Source: CAZJRB01 sp964547995
GTDB lineage: Bacteria > Planctomycetota > Planctomycetia > Pirellulales > Thermoguttaceae
NCBI GenBank assembly: GCA_964547995.1
Contig: CAZJRB010000136.1
Location: 1 to 18,299 of the forward strand
Reading direction: 5' to 3'
Length of the DNA: 18,299 nucleotides
A program made the translations under genes and the position numbers. Shown piece by piece: positions 7,085 through 14,479 of the stretch (position 1 is the stretch's first letter; the number at the start of each line of letters is the position of its first letter). Under the pieces are notes generated by a model. It was not told where the DNA came from. It did not search any database and saw nothing but the letters and a program-made list of their open reading frames with translations.

Positions 7085-9778
7085 ATGAGTATTAAGACAG
7101 CGATCCGCAAATCACTGGTGCTACTTTCTGTCCTGCTTGTGTTCTCAGTCGTGCTGGCGGAATTGTCCGCGGGCGAATCGAAGCCGGGGACGGCGGTCAG
7201 CGGCTTGACTGTCGAGTACAGGACGAACCCGCTGGGGATAGACGCCACCGCCCCTCGCTTCAGTTGGAAGCTCCAATCAGAAATCCGAGGGCAAAAACAA
7301 ACGGCGTACCAGCTCCTCGTTGCCAGTTCCCCGGAAAAGCTCGCGGCGAACACCGGCGACCTGTGGGACGGCGGAAAAGTCGTCTCCGGCCAGTCCGTCC
7401 TCGTTCCCTACGCCGGGAAACCGCTCACCTCTGGGGCGGATTGCTACTGGAAGGTGAAGGTCTGGGACAAGGATGGAAAGGCAACGGCGTGGAGCCTCCC
7501 AGCCAGATTTTCCGTCGGACTGCTCAACGCGAGTGACTGGAAAGGGAAGTGGATCAAGCACCCTGCCGCCCCGGCGAACAAGCACCTCTGGTTCCGGAAA
7601 AAGTTCACGCTCAGCGGACCTGCCGCCAGAGCGTTCGTTTACGTTGCCTCACTCGGCTACCACGAACTCTATGTGAACGGCAAGAAGGCGGACGACCGCG
7701 TTCTCGCGCCGGCGGTCTCGCGTCTCGACAAGCGGGTGCATTACGTAACGTACGACGTAACCGACCTGCTTCGCACCGGCGGGAACGTACTGGCGCTCTG
7801 GCACGGTCCCGGTTGGGCAGGTTTCCCTTCCTACAAAACACCGCCCGCGTTGCTTGTCGAGGCGGACATTCTTACGAAGAAGGGCGAGAAAATCTCCGTC
7901 GCCACCGACGCAACCTGGAAATGCTCTGAAAGTTCGAGCGAAAATTACTTCCGCGGATTCGGCGGCGAGTTGATCGACGCGAGAAAGCTGAACCCCGGCT
8001 GGAACAAGGTTGCGTTCGACGACAAAAACTGGGAAAACGCCGTAACGACCGAACGGAAGGTTCAGCTCTCGGCACAGATTGCCGAGCCGGATCGAATCAT
8101 CGAAACCATCAAGCCGGTGAAAATAACCGAGTTCGGCAAAGATGCGTGCAAGGTCGATTTCGGCAAGAACTTCACCGGATGGTTTGAAATCAAGAACCTG
8201 CACGGCAAGCCCGGCAGCACGATTACCATCTGCGTTGCCGACGACCCCGGCAACCCTCAGGACTTCGGGCAGAGAAACGCCTTTGTCTGTGGAGACGACC
8301 CCGGCACCTTCTGCAACCGGCTCAATTATCAAGGAGGCCGCTACGTTACGGTTAGCGGGCTTTCCTACACGCCCGCGCCGGCGGATTTCCGGGGCTACGC
8401 CCTCAGCACCGACTTGGAGCGGACAGGGCATTTCAAGTGTTCCAGCGAGCTTCTCAACAAAATTTACGAGACCGATCTGTGGACCTTTCGCGCGACCATG
8501 CTCAGCGGCGTGACGGTAGATTGCCCGCACCGCGAACGGCTCGGATACGGCGAGGTCTCGTTCGCAACTGCATGGGGGTGCGGACTGCCGAATTACAATG
8601 CAGGCGCGTTCTACACGCAGATGGTGCGCAATTGGTGCGACGTCCAGCATGAGAACGGCTGGATTCCGCACGTCGCGCCGCAGATTTTACAATCTCCCTG
8701 GGGCGGCACGCTCTGGAGCAGCGCCCCGCTGACCGTCGGCTGGGAAACCTACCGCACCTACGGCGACCGGCGGCTGCTGGAAAACGCCTACCCGACGTAC
8801 AAAAAATGGATGGAATTCCTCCATTCAAGAGTCTCCAACGGGGTCCTCACACAGTACATCACGCACCGCGGCAAGTTCCTCGGCGACTGGGCGGCCCCCG
8901 GCGGAAGAAAAGAGTGGGGCAATTCGCCGGAGGCGCTCCTGTTCAACAACTGCGTTTACGCGTTGGACCTGAAGATGATGATCGACATTGCCGCCGCGCT
9001 GAACAAGAAGGAGGAGGTCGCCCTTTACTCCAAGCGTCTCGAAGATCTGCGTAAAAACATCCACAAGAGATTCTTCGACCCCGAAAAGAACATTTACCTC
9101 GCCGGCCGGCAGGTGAACCTCGCATTTCCGCTCTACGTCGGCGTAACTCCGGAGGACGTGAAGCCCGCCGTACTTGCCAATCTTGAAAAGGAAATCACGG
9201 AGACACGGCCCTACCTCGATATGGGCAGCTCCGGATTGCCTGTCCTCCTGCACTACCTGATTGAGGACGTTGAGCAGAACGACATTCTTTACACGCACCT
9301 GAGCAAGACGACGCTGCCGAGTTTCGGCTATTTCATTGAGAAGGATGAGACGACGTGGCCCGAGTACTGGGAGGTGAACGTCCCGAGCAAAATCCACACC
9401 TGCTTCACCGGTGTTGCATCCTGGTTCATCAAGGGGATCGGCGGCATCCGCAACGACCCGAAGCAGTTCGGTTATAAATCCTTCGTGATCAAGCCGCACC
9501 TCGTCGGCGACTTGACGTTTGCCGGCGCGACGGTCGAGTCCCTGTACGGAAAAATTGTCAGCAACTGGACAAAGAAGAACGGCAAAGTAACGCTCCACAT
9601 CGAGGTTCCGCCCAACTCGACGGCGACCGTTTATGTCCCCGGCCTGGACATAGAGAAGGTGAAGGAAGGCGGCAAGCCTGCAAGACAATCTAAAGGAATA
9701 CGGTTTATTCGCGCAGAGAAGGGTTATCTTGTATTCAACGTACAATCCGGGGCGTATGAATTTGTTTCGTCACCGTGA
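7085..9778 (+). CDS. Secreted alpha-L-rhamnosidase, GH78
   Basis: The 897-residue protein would hydrolyse terminal alpha-L-rhamnose from polysaccharides or glycosides outside the cytoplasm. GGAG at 7074-7077, 7 nt before the ATG, supports the start. A signal peptide is visible (AIRKSLVLLSVLLVFSVVLA). Next come the N-terminal fibronectin-like domain (VEYRTNPLGIDATAPRFSWKL, ~40-150), a beta-sandwich domain (WKGKWI, LWFRKKFTL, YHELYVNGKK, ~155-330), a second beta domain (~340-450), an (alpha/alpha)6 barrel (~450-770) and a C-terminal beta domain with GYKSFVIKP (~790-890). The catalytic motif is DCPHRERLGYGE: D479 and E484 match the first Asp and the general acid of DCPxRxER, while E490 stands near where many members have Asp. 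TTWPEYW places E760 at the usual base position. The GH106-like gene follows 124 bp later and very likely belongs to the same locus. The gene is richer in Lys codons than its neighbours, hinting at transfer. Confidence 0.9.
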   Translation: MSIKTAIRKSLVLLSVLLVFSVVLAELSAGESKPGTAVSGLTVEYRTNPLGIDATAPRFSWKLQSEIRGQKQTAYQLLVASSPEKLAANTGDLWDGGKVVSGQSVLVPYAGKPLTSGADCYWKVKVWDKDGKATAWSLPARFSVGLLNASDWKGKWIKHPAAPANKHLWFRKKFTLSGPAARAFVYVASLGYHELYVNGKKADDRVLAPAVSRLDKRVHYVTYDVTDLLRTGGNVLALWHGPGWAGFPSYKTPPALLVEADILTKKGEKISVATDATWKCSESSSENYFRGFGGELIDARKLNPGWNKVAFDDKNWENAVTTERKVQLSAQIAEPDRIIETIKPVKITEFGKDACKVDFGKNFTGWFEIKNLHGKPGSTITICVADDPGNPQDFGQRNAFVCGDDPGTFCNRLNYQGGRYVTVSGLSYTPAPADFRGYALSTDLERTGHFKCSSELLNKIYETDLWTFRATMLSGVTVDCPHRERLGYGEVSFATAWGCGLPNYNAGAFYTQMVRNWCDVQHENGWIPHVAPQILQSPWGGTLWSSAPLTVGWETYRTYGDRRLLENAYPTYKKWMEFLHSRVSNGVLTQYITHRGKFLGDWAAPGGRKEWGNSPEALLFNNCVYALDLKMMIDIAAALNKKEEVALYSKRLEDLRKNIHKRFFDPEKNIYLAGRQVNLAFPLYVGVTPEDVKPAVLANLEKEITETRPYLDMGSSGLPVLLHYLIEDVEQNDILYTHLSKTTLPSFGYFIEKDETTWPEYWEVNVPSKIHTCFTGVASWFIKGIGGIRNDPKQFGYKSFVIKPHLVGDLTFAGATVESLYGKIVSNWTKKNGKVTLHIEVPPNSTATVYVPGLDIEKVKEGGKPARQSKGIRFIRAEKGYLVFNVQSGAYEFVSSP

Positions 9779-9902
9779 AAAAACGGAAAGAGAAGGAATA
9801 CCAGCCGTTCAGGAAAACTTCGCGGCTTCTTGCTTCAGGACTTCTTGGTCCTGTGCAAATCACGGCGCAACAGCAATAACGATAAAAAGAACGAACCAAC
9901 CA

Positions 9903-10318
9903 ATGAGAAAACTCTCAACCCTCGTAATTCTATTCGTTCTTGCGGCACTCTCGTTCGCTTCCGCTGCTGCATTGGGTGCGGATCTGAGGCAAGACTTTGT
10001 TGCGCCTCCGCTGAAATACGCGACCCGCCCCCTCTGGTTCTGGAACAATACCGCTGTTACCGATGTAGGGATCGCCGAACAGATGCAACAGGCACGAGAC
10101 AAATGCGGTTACGGTGGTTTCGGCATTTTGCCGTTCGGCGGGGGGTTCTGGCCGAAGTACCTTTCCGAGGAGTACTTCGAGGCCTACGCAACGGCATTGA
10201 AGAAAGCCGAGGAGTTGGGGATGACGATGTGCATTTACGATGAGTACGGCTTCCCAAGCGGAAGTGCGGGCGCCATCCACGGTGATGGAATACGCCGTTT
10301 CGCAGATAAGCATCCGAC
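9903..10318 (+). pseudogene. GH106-like glycoside hydrolase (probable rhamnosidase), N-terminal fragment cut by an IS
   Basis: The ATG at 9903 begins MRKLSTLVILFVLAALSFASA, a signal peptide ending near ALGAD. Then come features of GH106-type and related glycosyl hydrolases: RPLWFWNNTAV, EQMQQARDKCGYGGFGILPFGG, YLSEEYFEAYATALKKAEELGM and IYDEYGFPSGSAG. After ~138 codons the gene meets the terminal inverted repeat of an IS, whose TAA at 10323-10325 closes the frame. Full family members are usually around 1000 residues, and nothing similar resumes after the IS, so most of the gene is lost. An in-frame GTG/ATG extension back to 9729 overlaps the GH78 3' end and has no export signal, so it was not used. 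The 124-bp gap to the GH78 gene shows no terminator, consistent with one transcript. GH106 versus a related uncharacterised family cannot be settled from this fragment. Confidence 0.7.
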
Positions 10319-10360
10319 CCCGTAAGGTCAAAAAACATAGCCCAACCACAAATCGTTGCC
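10319..10360 (+). repeat. Left terminal inverted repeat of the IS
   Basis: The 42 nt begin CCCGTAAGG and end AAATCGTTGCC, pairing with 11732-11773 with four mismatches (positions 10, 19, 31 and 37 of the repeat). The TAA inside it ends the GH106-like frame. Confidence 0.9.
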
Positions 10361-10423
10361 TCCGGCGAACTTACAACGCCTCGCCAACCGGCGATTTCAG
10401 CCTATCCAATTCCAGAAGACCCG

Positions 10424-10463
10424 AGTTTGTGCAAATTTTGCACAAACTTCGAGCCCCTTGACA
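10424..10463 (+). promoter_or_regulatory. 25-nt perfect palindrome next to a -35-like TTGACA in the IS leader
   Basis: The arms AGTTTGTGCAAA (10424-10435) and TTTGCACAAACT (10437-10448) are perfect complements around a single T. TTGACA follows at 10458-10463 inside a small CCCCT/AGGGG hairpin (10454-10467 region). The -10 partner (GATGCT at 17 bp) is poor. The palindrome could be a transposase-binding operator or a hairpin blocking read-through transcription. Confidence 0.45.
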
Positions 10464-10477
10464 GGGGGCCTCATCGG

Positions 10478-10524
10478 CCAGATGCTGTGGTTCTTCACTT
10501 TCAAGCCTCGAATCCAGCATCTGG
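10478..10524 (+). promoter_or_regulatory. Stem-loop immediately before the transposase start
   Basis: CCAGATGCTG (10478-10487) and CAGCATCTGG (10515-10524) are perfect 10-bp complements separated by 27 nt. The 3' arm ends 6 nt before the ATG at 10531 and covers the first bases of the only SD-like sequence (GGTGAG, 10523-10528). If formed in mRNA, it would limit initiation on long transcripts entering from outside, as the foldback structures in IS10 and IS50 do. This role is inferred. Confidence 0.45.
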
Positions 10525-10530
10525 TGAGCC

Positions 10531-11616
10531 ATGAGCTTCATCTTCCAACCCTGGCAACTCACCCTCATTATCCTTGCCGGTTGGATCAACCGACACCAGC
10601 AGCAAGTCATTGAGTATCTCGTCACGGAGAATCAGGTACTCAAGGAGAAGCTCGGTAAGAAGCGTATTCTCCTGAATGACAACCAGCGCCGGCGATTGGC
10701 AGTTAAGGGTAAGATCCTGGGCCGAAAACTGCTACACCAAATCACCACCATCGTAACTCCCGACACGATCCTACGCTGGCACCATCGTCTTGTCGCGAAG
10801 AAATGGAACTACAGCCATCGGCGGAAGAAGAAACCGGGACGGAAACCAATACCAAAGAAGATCATGAAACTCGTTGTGCGTTTGGCCCGGGAAAACCCGA
10901 CCTGGGGCTACGACAGAATCATGGGCGCACTGGAGAACCTCAAACACAACATCTCCGACACGAGCGTGGGCAATATCCTCAAGGAGCACGGCATCGAACC
11001 GGCGCCCGACCGGAAGCGTAAAACCACTTGGAAGACGTTCCTGAAAGCCCACTGGGAATGCCTCGGAGCGATCGATTTCACGACGATCGAAGTGTGGACC
11101 AAGGGCGGCCTGGTCACGTACTATCTGCTGTTCGTGATGGAAGTAGCGACACGCCGTGTCCACTTCGCCGGTTGCACACCGAATCCTGCGGAACCGTGGA
11201 TGAAACAGATGGCGAAGAACCTGACCGATCCATATGATGGTTTCCTGCTGGATACTCGTTATCTGCTGATGGACCGGGACGGCAAGTTCTGTCCAAAGTT
11301 CCGTGAGTTTCTGCTGAACAATGGTGTCGATTGTGTGCGTCTGCCGGCGAGATCGCCAAACCTGACGCCACATATCGAAAGATTCATGCGAACGATCAAG
11401 CAGGAAGCGTTGGAGAGGATGATATTCTTCGGCGAGGATTCGCTACGGAAGGCCATCAAAATCTTCCTCGCTCATTATCATCAGGAACGAAACCATCAAG
11501 GGCTGGACAATAGGTTGATCGAGCCCGGTGATGAAGTTGGTCGTGAAAGCGGTAAGGTCGCCTGCCGTGAGCGACTCGGCGGGATGCTGCGGTACTATTA
11601 TCGCGAAGCGGCGTGA
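10531..11616 (+). CDS. IS transposase, integrase-core (rve, DDE) type
   Basis: The 361-residue enzyme is expected to cut and join the 42-bp ends of its element. N-terminal ~70 residues: a helical, basic region with an HTH-like part (VTPDTILRWHHRLVAKKW, ~75-95), then KKPGRKPIPKKI and an HTH_21-like segment (NPTWGYDRIMGALENL, SVGNILKEHGI). The catalytic rve domain covers ~170-330: first Asp D182 in GAIDFTTIEVW, second D248 (or D250) in LLMDRDGKF, third E283 in SPNLTPHIERFMRTIKQE. The D248-E283 spacing of 34 residues fits DDE enzymes of the IS3/IS481 type. The C-terminus carries HYHQERNHQGLDNRLIEP, also typical. No frameshift or internal stop is seen, so it may be active. The SD is weak (GGTGAG) and partly within a stem. 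It is a single ORF, not the two overlapping frames of most IS3 members. Confidence 0.88.
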   Translation: MSFIFQPWQLTLIILAGWINRHQQQVIEYLVTENQVLKEKLGKKRILLNDNQRRRLAVKGKILGRKLLHQITTIVTPDTILRWHHRLVAKKWNYSHRRKKKPGRKPIPKKIMKLVVRLARENPTWGYDRIMGALENLKHNISDTSVGNILKEHGIEPAPDRKRKTTWKTFLKAHWECLGAIDFTTIEVWTKGGLVTYYLLFVMEVATRRVHFAGCTPNPAEPWMKQMAKNLTDPYDGFLLDTRYLLMDRDGKFCPKFREFLLNNGVDCVRLPARSPNLTPHIERFMRTIKQEALERMIFFGEDSLRKAIKIFLAHYHQERNHQGLDNRLIEPGDEVGRESGKVACRERLGGMLRYYYREAA

Positions 11617-11731
11617 GTGGGATCGGCGGGTTTGAGGGTGGTGTGGATGGGCATCGGCGTGCGCCTGGCACCATGGCACCGCCCGGATTCGGCTGAGATT
11701 CGAGGAAATGATGTGGACGAACGTGGTTCGG

Positions 11732-11773
11732 GGCAATGATTTATGGTTGGGCTACGTTTTTTGCCCTTACGGG
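11732..11773 (-). repeat. Right terminal inverted repeat of the IS
   Basis: Read on the minus strand it begins CCCGTAAGGGC and ends AAATCATTGCC, matching the left end at 38 of 42 positions. The 49 bp between it and the GH32 stop contain no recognisable continuation of the GH106-like gene. Confidence 0.9.
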
Positions 11774-11822
11774 AACGAAACCACCCCTCACCAGCATTTG
11801 GCACATCCGGGCGGGCGACGAT

Positions 11823-13937
11823 TCATTGTCCTGATGCCTTGACAGTTGTCGGCTGTTGGTAAATCGTCGTCATCTTCCACGCCTTGACCGACTTCACTGT
11901 CGCGTCGCCGCCCTTGGCTAACAGGCGGATGTTCGGATTCTCGCGGAGGTGACGGTGGGCGAACACCGCGGCCTGGCGATCGTTGACAAAGACCTCGACC
12001 AGGTTCTTGTCGACGAACACGCGCAGGGTCAGATCCTCGCCCGGCTTGAGTTGGAACGGGGCCTCGATCGTACCGACCCGAAGCGACTTGCGGTCGGCGC
12101 CGGCGATGATGCGGATGCCGCCTTGGCCGCTATCGTCGGCAAGCAAGTGCAGTCCACACTCCTTTGCCAGGGGTGAAGCGAACGTTGCCTCCAGTTCGAC
12201 GGCGTCTCCGGTGGGCCCCTCAAGCGCGTATTCGGCGCCGTCCTTGACCGTTATGTCGCTCCAGGTCTTCTCGCCGTGGCGCAGCGACGCCAGCTCGCGG
12301 AGCGGGCGGATGCGCAGCACGCCGTCGGCCGGCAACTCCAGTTCGCGCGGCAGGCACTGCACGCCCGTCGGCGCCGCCGGCACCTTCAGCAGCCATGCCC
12401 ACATCACCCGGCGGCCGTCCCGCGTCAGCATCGACTCCGGCGCGAAGAACATGTTGTTGCCGAAACTCATCATCGCGTGAGATTCGGGCAGATACTTCTC
12501 GTCCTTGAAATCGCCGAGGTAGTACCGGCAGCCGAGTCGATGGCTGATGCAAAGCAGCATCCACTTGTCGCCGATCTTGAACATGTTGGCGCAGGAAATG
12601 TCCTCGCCCTTGGCCACGCCGAGCTTCTTCTCCGGGTAGTCCTTGTGCAGCACGTCGCCCAGGTAGGTCCAGTTCTTCAGGTCCGCCGACTTCATTAACT
12701 GCGGGTTCCCCCCGCCGGACAGGGCATAGTAGGTCTTGCCGTTGAGCCAGCAGTCAGGGTCCCAGTGCCGCATCTTGGGGTTCTTGCCGTCGACGGTTTT
12801 CGGCAGCACGGGCTCGGGTTCCGACCAACTGTTGAACTGGTCGTCGAGTGGATGCTGAATCCAGTTGCGCCCGGAGCCCTGGCCGTGGTAGATGATTGCC
12901 GGCTTGCCGTCGGTTGTGTAGAACCCGGTGCCGCTGAACATGCCGTGACCGGTCGTCGGGGGGGCTAGAATCGTCGGATGCCACTTCCACCGCACCAGGT
13001 CGTCGCTGGAGACGTGGGCGAAGACGAAGCCGGTCTGATTGCGATAGATGTAGTGCAGGTGGTAGCGGCCCTTGTAATCGAACACGCAGTTGGGGTCGCC
13101 GGGATAGGCGTTTCCCGGCCCGGGATGTGCCAGGTGGAAGGTTAGCCAGTTGGCCGGAGGGTCTTTCGGCCAGGCGGGCGTCTCGGGCACATAGGGCGGC
13201 CCCGGAGCACGCGGGACGCGTCCGCGGATCGCCTTGTTTGCATCAGCCTCGCTGCGCGCGGCGACCAGGTAGCCCTTGCCGTTGAGCACAAGCCGGCCGC
13301 CGGCGAGTTTCACGCCGCCGGTCATCGCGCTGTGGCCGAAGCGCCCGGCGCGGTCGGTCACCTTGTCGCCCTCGAAGTCCCACCATGCCAGCGGATCGAT
13401 CTTCGACTTGACGTTCGGCTTCAGCGCGGCTATCTGGTCCTGCGCCAGTGCCCGGGCGTAGATCCGCGCGTCCTCGATCTCACCGGCCAGCACATCGCCG
13501 AAGGATGACCCGCCGCCGAGGTGGCGCAGGCCGAACACCGCGATTTGGTGGTCGGTGCTCAGCAGGTCGATGTTCTTCGTCTTGTATGCGGCGTACGGCT
13601 CGCCGTTGCGGTAGATCCGGATCTCGCCGCCATCGTAGACGATCGCAATCTGTACCATCGTCTTCTCGTCGGCCGTCTCGGCGGGCCAGCCGCCCTGGTT
13701 GGCCTGGGTGCGGCGGAAGAAGTTGCTGCCGGCCATCCACCTGGCGCGCGCCCGCTCGCCAAACACAATGGCGTCGAACCGATCGCCGCTTTGGATCGTC
13801 AGCGCGCTGCCGCCCTGCTGGGTCAGATTGGCGAGGTAGACCCAAGCGACGAGCGTTTTGTCTTTCCCCTCACCTTCGGCGGCGAGGAGGGATGTCGTGT
13901 AACACAATAAGGCCAACGCGATACTTGCTGCTTTCAT
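11823..13937 (-). CDS. Secreted GH32-type glycoside hydrolase with N-terminal LamG-like domain
   Basis: The 704-residue protein probably acts on fructose-containing glycans (levan, inulin or sucrose-like). The start at 13937 is chosen because AAGGGGAG (13943-13950) lies 5 nt upstream and the signal peptide MKAASIALALLCYTTSLLA follows; an earlier ATG at 13982 adds 15 polar residues. Residues ~20-170 form a concanavalin/LamG-like domain (TLVAWVYLANL, VQIAIVYDGGEIRIYRNG, GEIEDARIYARAL). The GH32 propeller spans ~255-540: D281 in NAYPGDPNCVFDYKGRYHLHY replaces the usual NDPNG box, then FAHVSSDDLVRW, MFSGTGF, D393 in HWDPDCW at the RDP position, and GEDISCANMFKIGDKWML at the EC position, where Ser448-Cys449 stand instead of Glu-Cys but E445/D446 are close. 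The C-terminal beta-sandwich includes LRVFVDKNLVEVFVNDR, highly typical of GH32. It converges on the IS. The family is firm, the exact substrate open. Confidence 0.87.
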   Translation of the reverse strand: MKAASIALALLCYTTSLLAAEGEGKDKTLVAWVYLANLTQQGGSALTIQSGDRFDAIVFGERARARWMAGSNFFRRTQANQGGWPAETADEKTMVQIAIVYDGGEIRIYRNGEPYAAYKTKNIDLLSTDHQIAVFGLRHLGGGSSFGDVLAGEIEDARIYARALAQDQIAALKPNVKSKIDPLAWWDFEGDKVTDRAGRFGHSAMTGGVKLAGGRLVLNGKGYLVAARSEADANKAIRGRVPRAPGPPYVPETPAWPKDPPANWLTFHLAHPGPGNAYPGDPNCVFDYKGRYHLHYIYRNQTGFVFAHVSSDDLVRWKWHPTILAPPTTGHGMFSGTGFYTTDGKPAIIYHGQGSGRNWIQHPLDDQFNSWSEPEPVLPKTVDGKNPKMRHWDPDCWLNGKTYYALSGGGNPQLMKSADLKNWTYLGDVLHKDYPEKKLGVAKGEDISCANMFKIGDKWMLLCISHRLGCRYYLGDFKDEKYLPESHAMMSFGNNMFFAPESMLTRDGRRVMWAWLLKVPAAPTGVQCLPRELELPADGVLRIRPLRELASLRHGEKTWSDITVKDGAEYALEGPTGDAVELEATFASPLAKECGLHLLADDSGQGGIRIIAGADRKSLRVGTIEAPFQLKPGEDLTLRVFVDKNLVEVFVNDRQAAVFAHRHLRENPNIRLLAKGGDATVKSVKAWKMTTIYQQPTTVKASGQ

Positions 13938-13950
13938 GGCTACTCCCCTT

Positions 13951-14479
13951 GAGTCATTGCAGTGAACTATTCCATTATCCAATCGTTTCCTCGGTGTTGC
14001 CAGCCGGCAAACAGCGACGTTGGCCTAAACTGATACCACCAGCGTCCAAGTCTCGGCTTGCTCTTGGGATCGTCGGCGACCGTACCTGCATGATAGCAGG
14101 AACCCGGGATGGAGGCAAAGGATTCTACAACTTCCCACAGCTTCCCAAGCATTCGCCCCGCTTCGCATCCGAACTCACGTTGCCTCACCAGCGTCCGGCA
14201 CACGTGGGCGGGATGGCGGTGGCGTTGGTGGCTATCTGGCCCTCTTCGGACCCGAATTTGCCTTACGACCAACGTCACCGGCAAAACTCGCTTCGGTAGG
14301 ATCGACGTAGGATCGACCGCAAGCATTTCACCGCGCCCGACCAGCCGAAGCGGCTAACCGGCCCCGGCCAGGGAAGCACATTTTCCCATTTCAACAAGGT
14401 GCTGGCGATCCGCCCGCGTACGTAGTAGGATAATCATCAGCGCCAGTGAGCAACCGACCCCCAGAGGAGGACTGTCACC
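13951..14479. other. Gene-free divergent intergenic region
   Basis: About 530 bp separate the GH32 gene (leftward) from the propeller-methyltransferase gene (rightward). A minus-strand frame of 119 codons (13967-14326) exists but shows no export signal, family motif or SD and begins in a repeat, so it is not called. The region holds a small CCTGC/GCAGG hairpin (14085-14100), the 40-bp repeat copy at 14291-14330, and a GATAAT -10-like hexamer at 14429-14434 without a convincing -35. AGGAGG (14465-14470) belongs to the next gene. Confidence 0.5.
14291..14330 (+). repeat. 40-bp dispersed repeat, copy 1
   Basis: It starts CTTCGGTAGGATCGAC and contains GTAGGATCGAC twice in tandem (11-bp unit). 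It matches 17640-17679 in the same orientation at 37 of 40 positions, the first 29 being identical. It lies 150 bp before the propeller-methyltransferase gene. Confidence 0.9.

Larger units (their letters stand above)
10319..11773 (+). mobile_element. Insertion sequence with rve/DDE transposase and 42-bp terminal inverted repeats
   Basis: The ends 10319-10360 and 11732-11773 are inverted repeats matching at 38 of 42 positions, starting CCCGTAAGG. Between them lies one full-length transposase gene (10531-11616), with ~170 bp of leader and ~115 bp of trailer. No duplicated target bases flank the ends (left flank ...CATCCGA, right flank AACGAAAC...), so either the element makes none or one side was rearranged after insertion. 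The left side interrupts the GH106-like gene; the right side lies 50 bp from the end of the GH32 gene. The transposase resembles IS3/IS481-superfamily integrase-core enzymes; the exact family is not assigned. Confidence 0.88.

Noticed and set aside
7649..8671. 340-codon minus-strand frame
   Set aside because: It is antisense to the GH78 catalytic region, which has intact motifs.
13967..14326. 119-codon minus-strand frame in the intergenic region
   Set aside because: It has no SD, signal peptide or known motif, and its start lies in the 40-bp dispersed repeat. A homology search could revive it.
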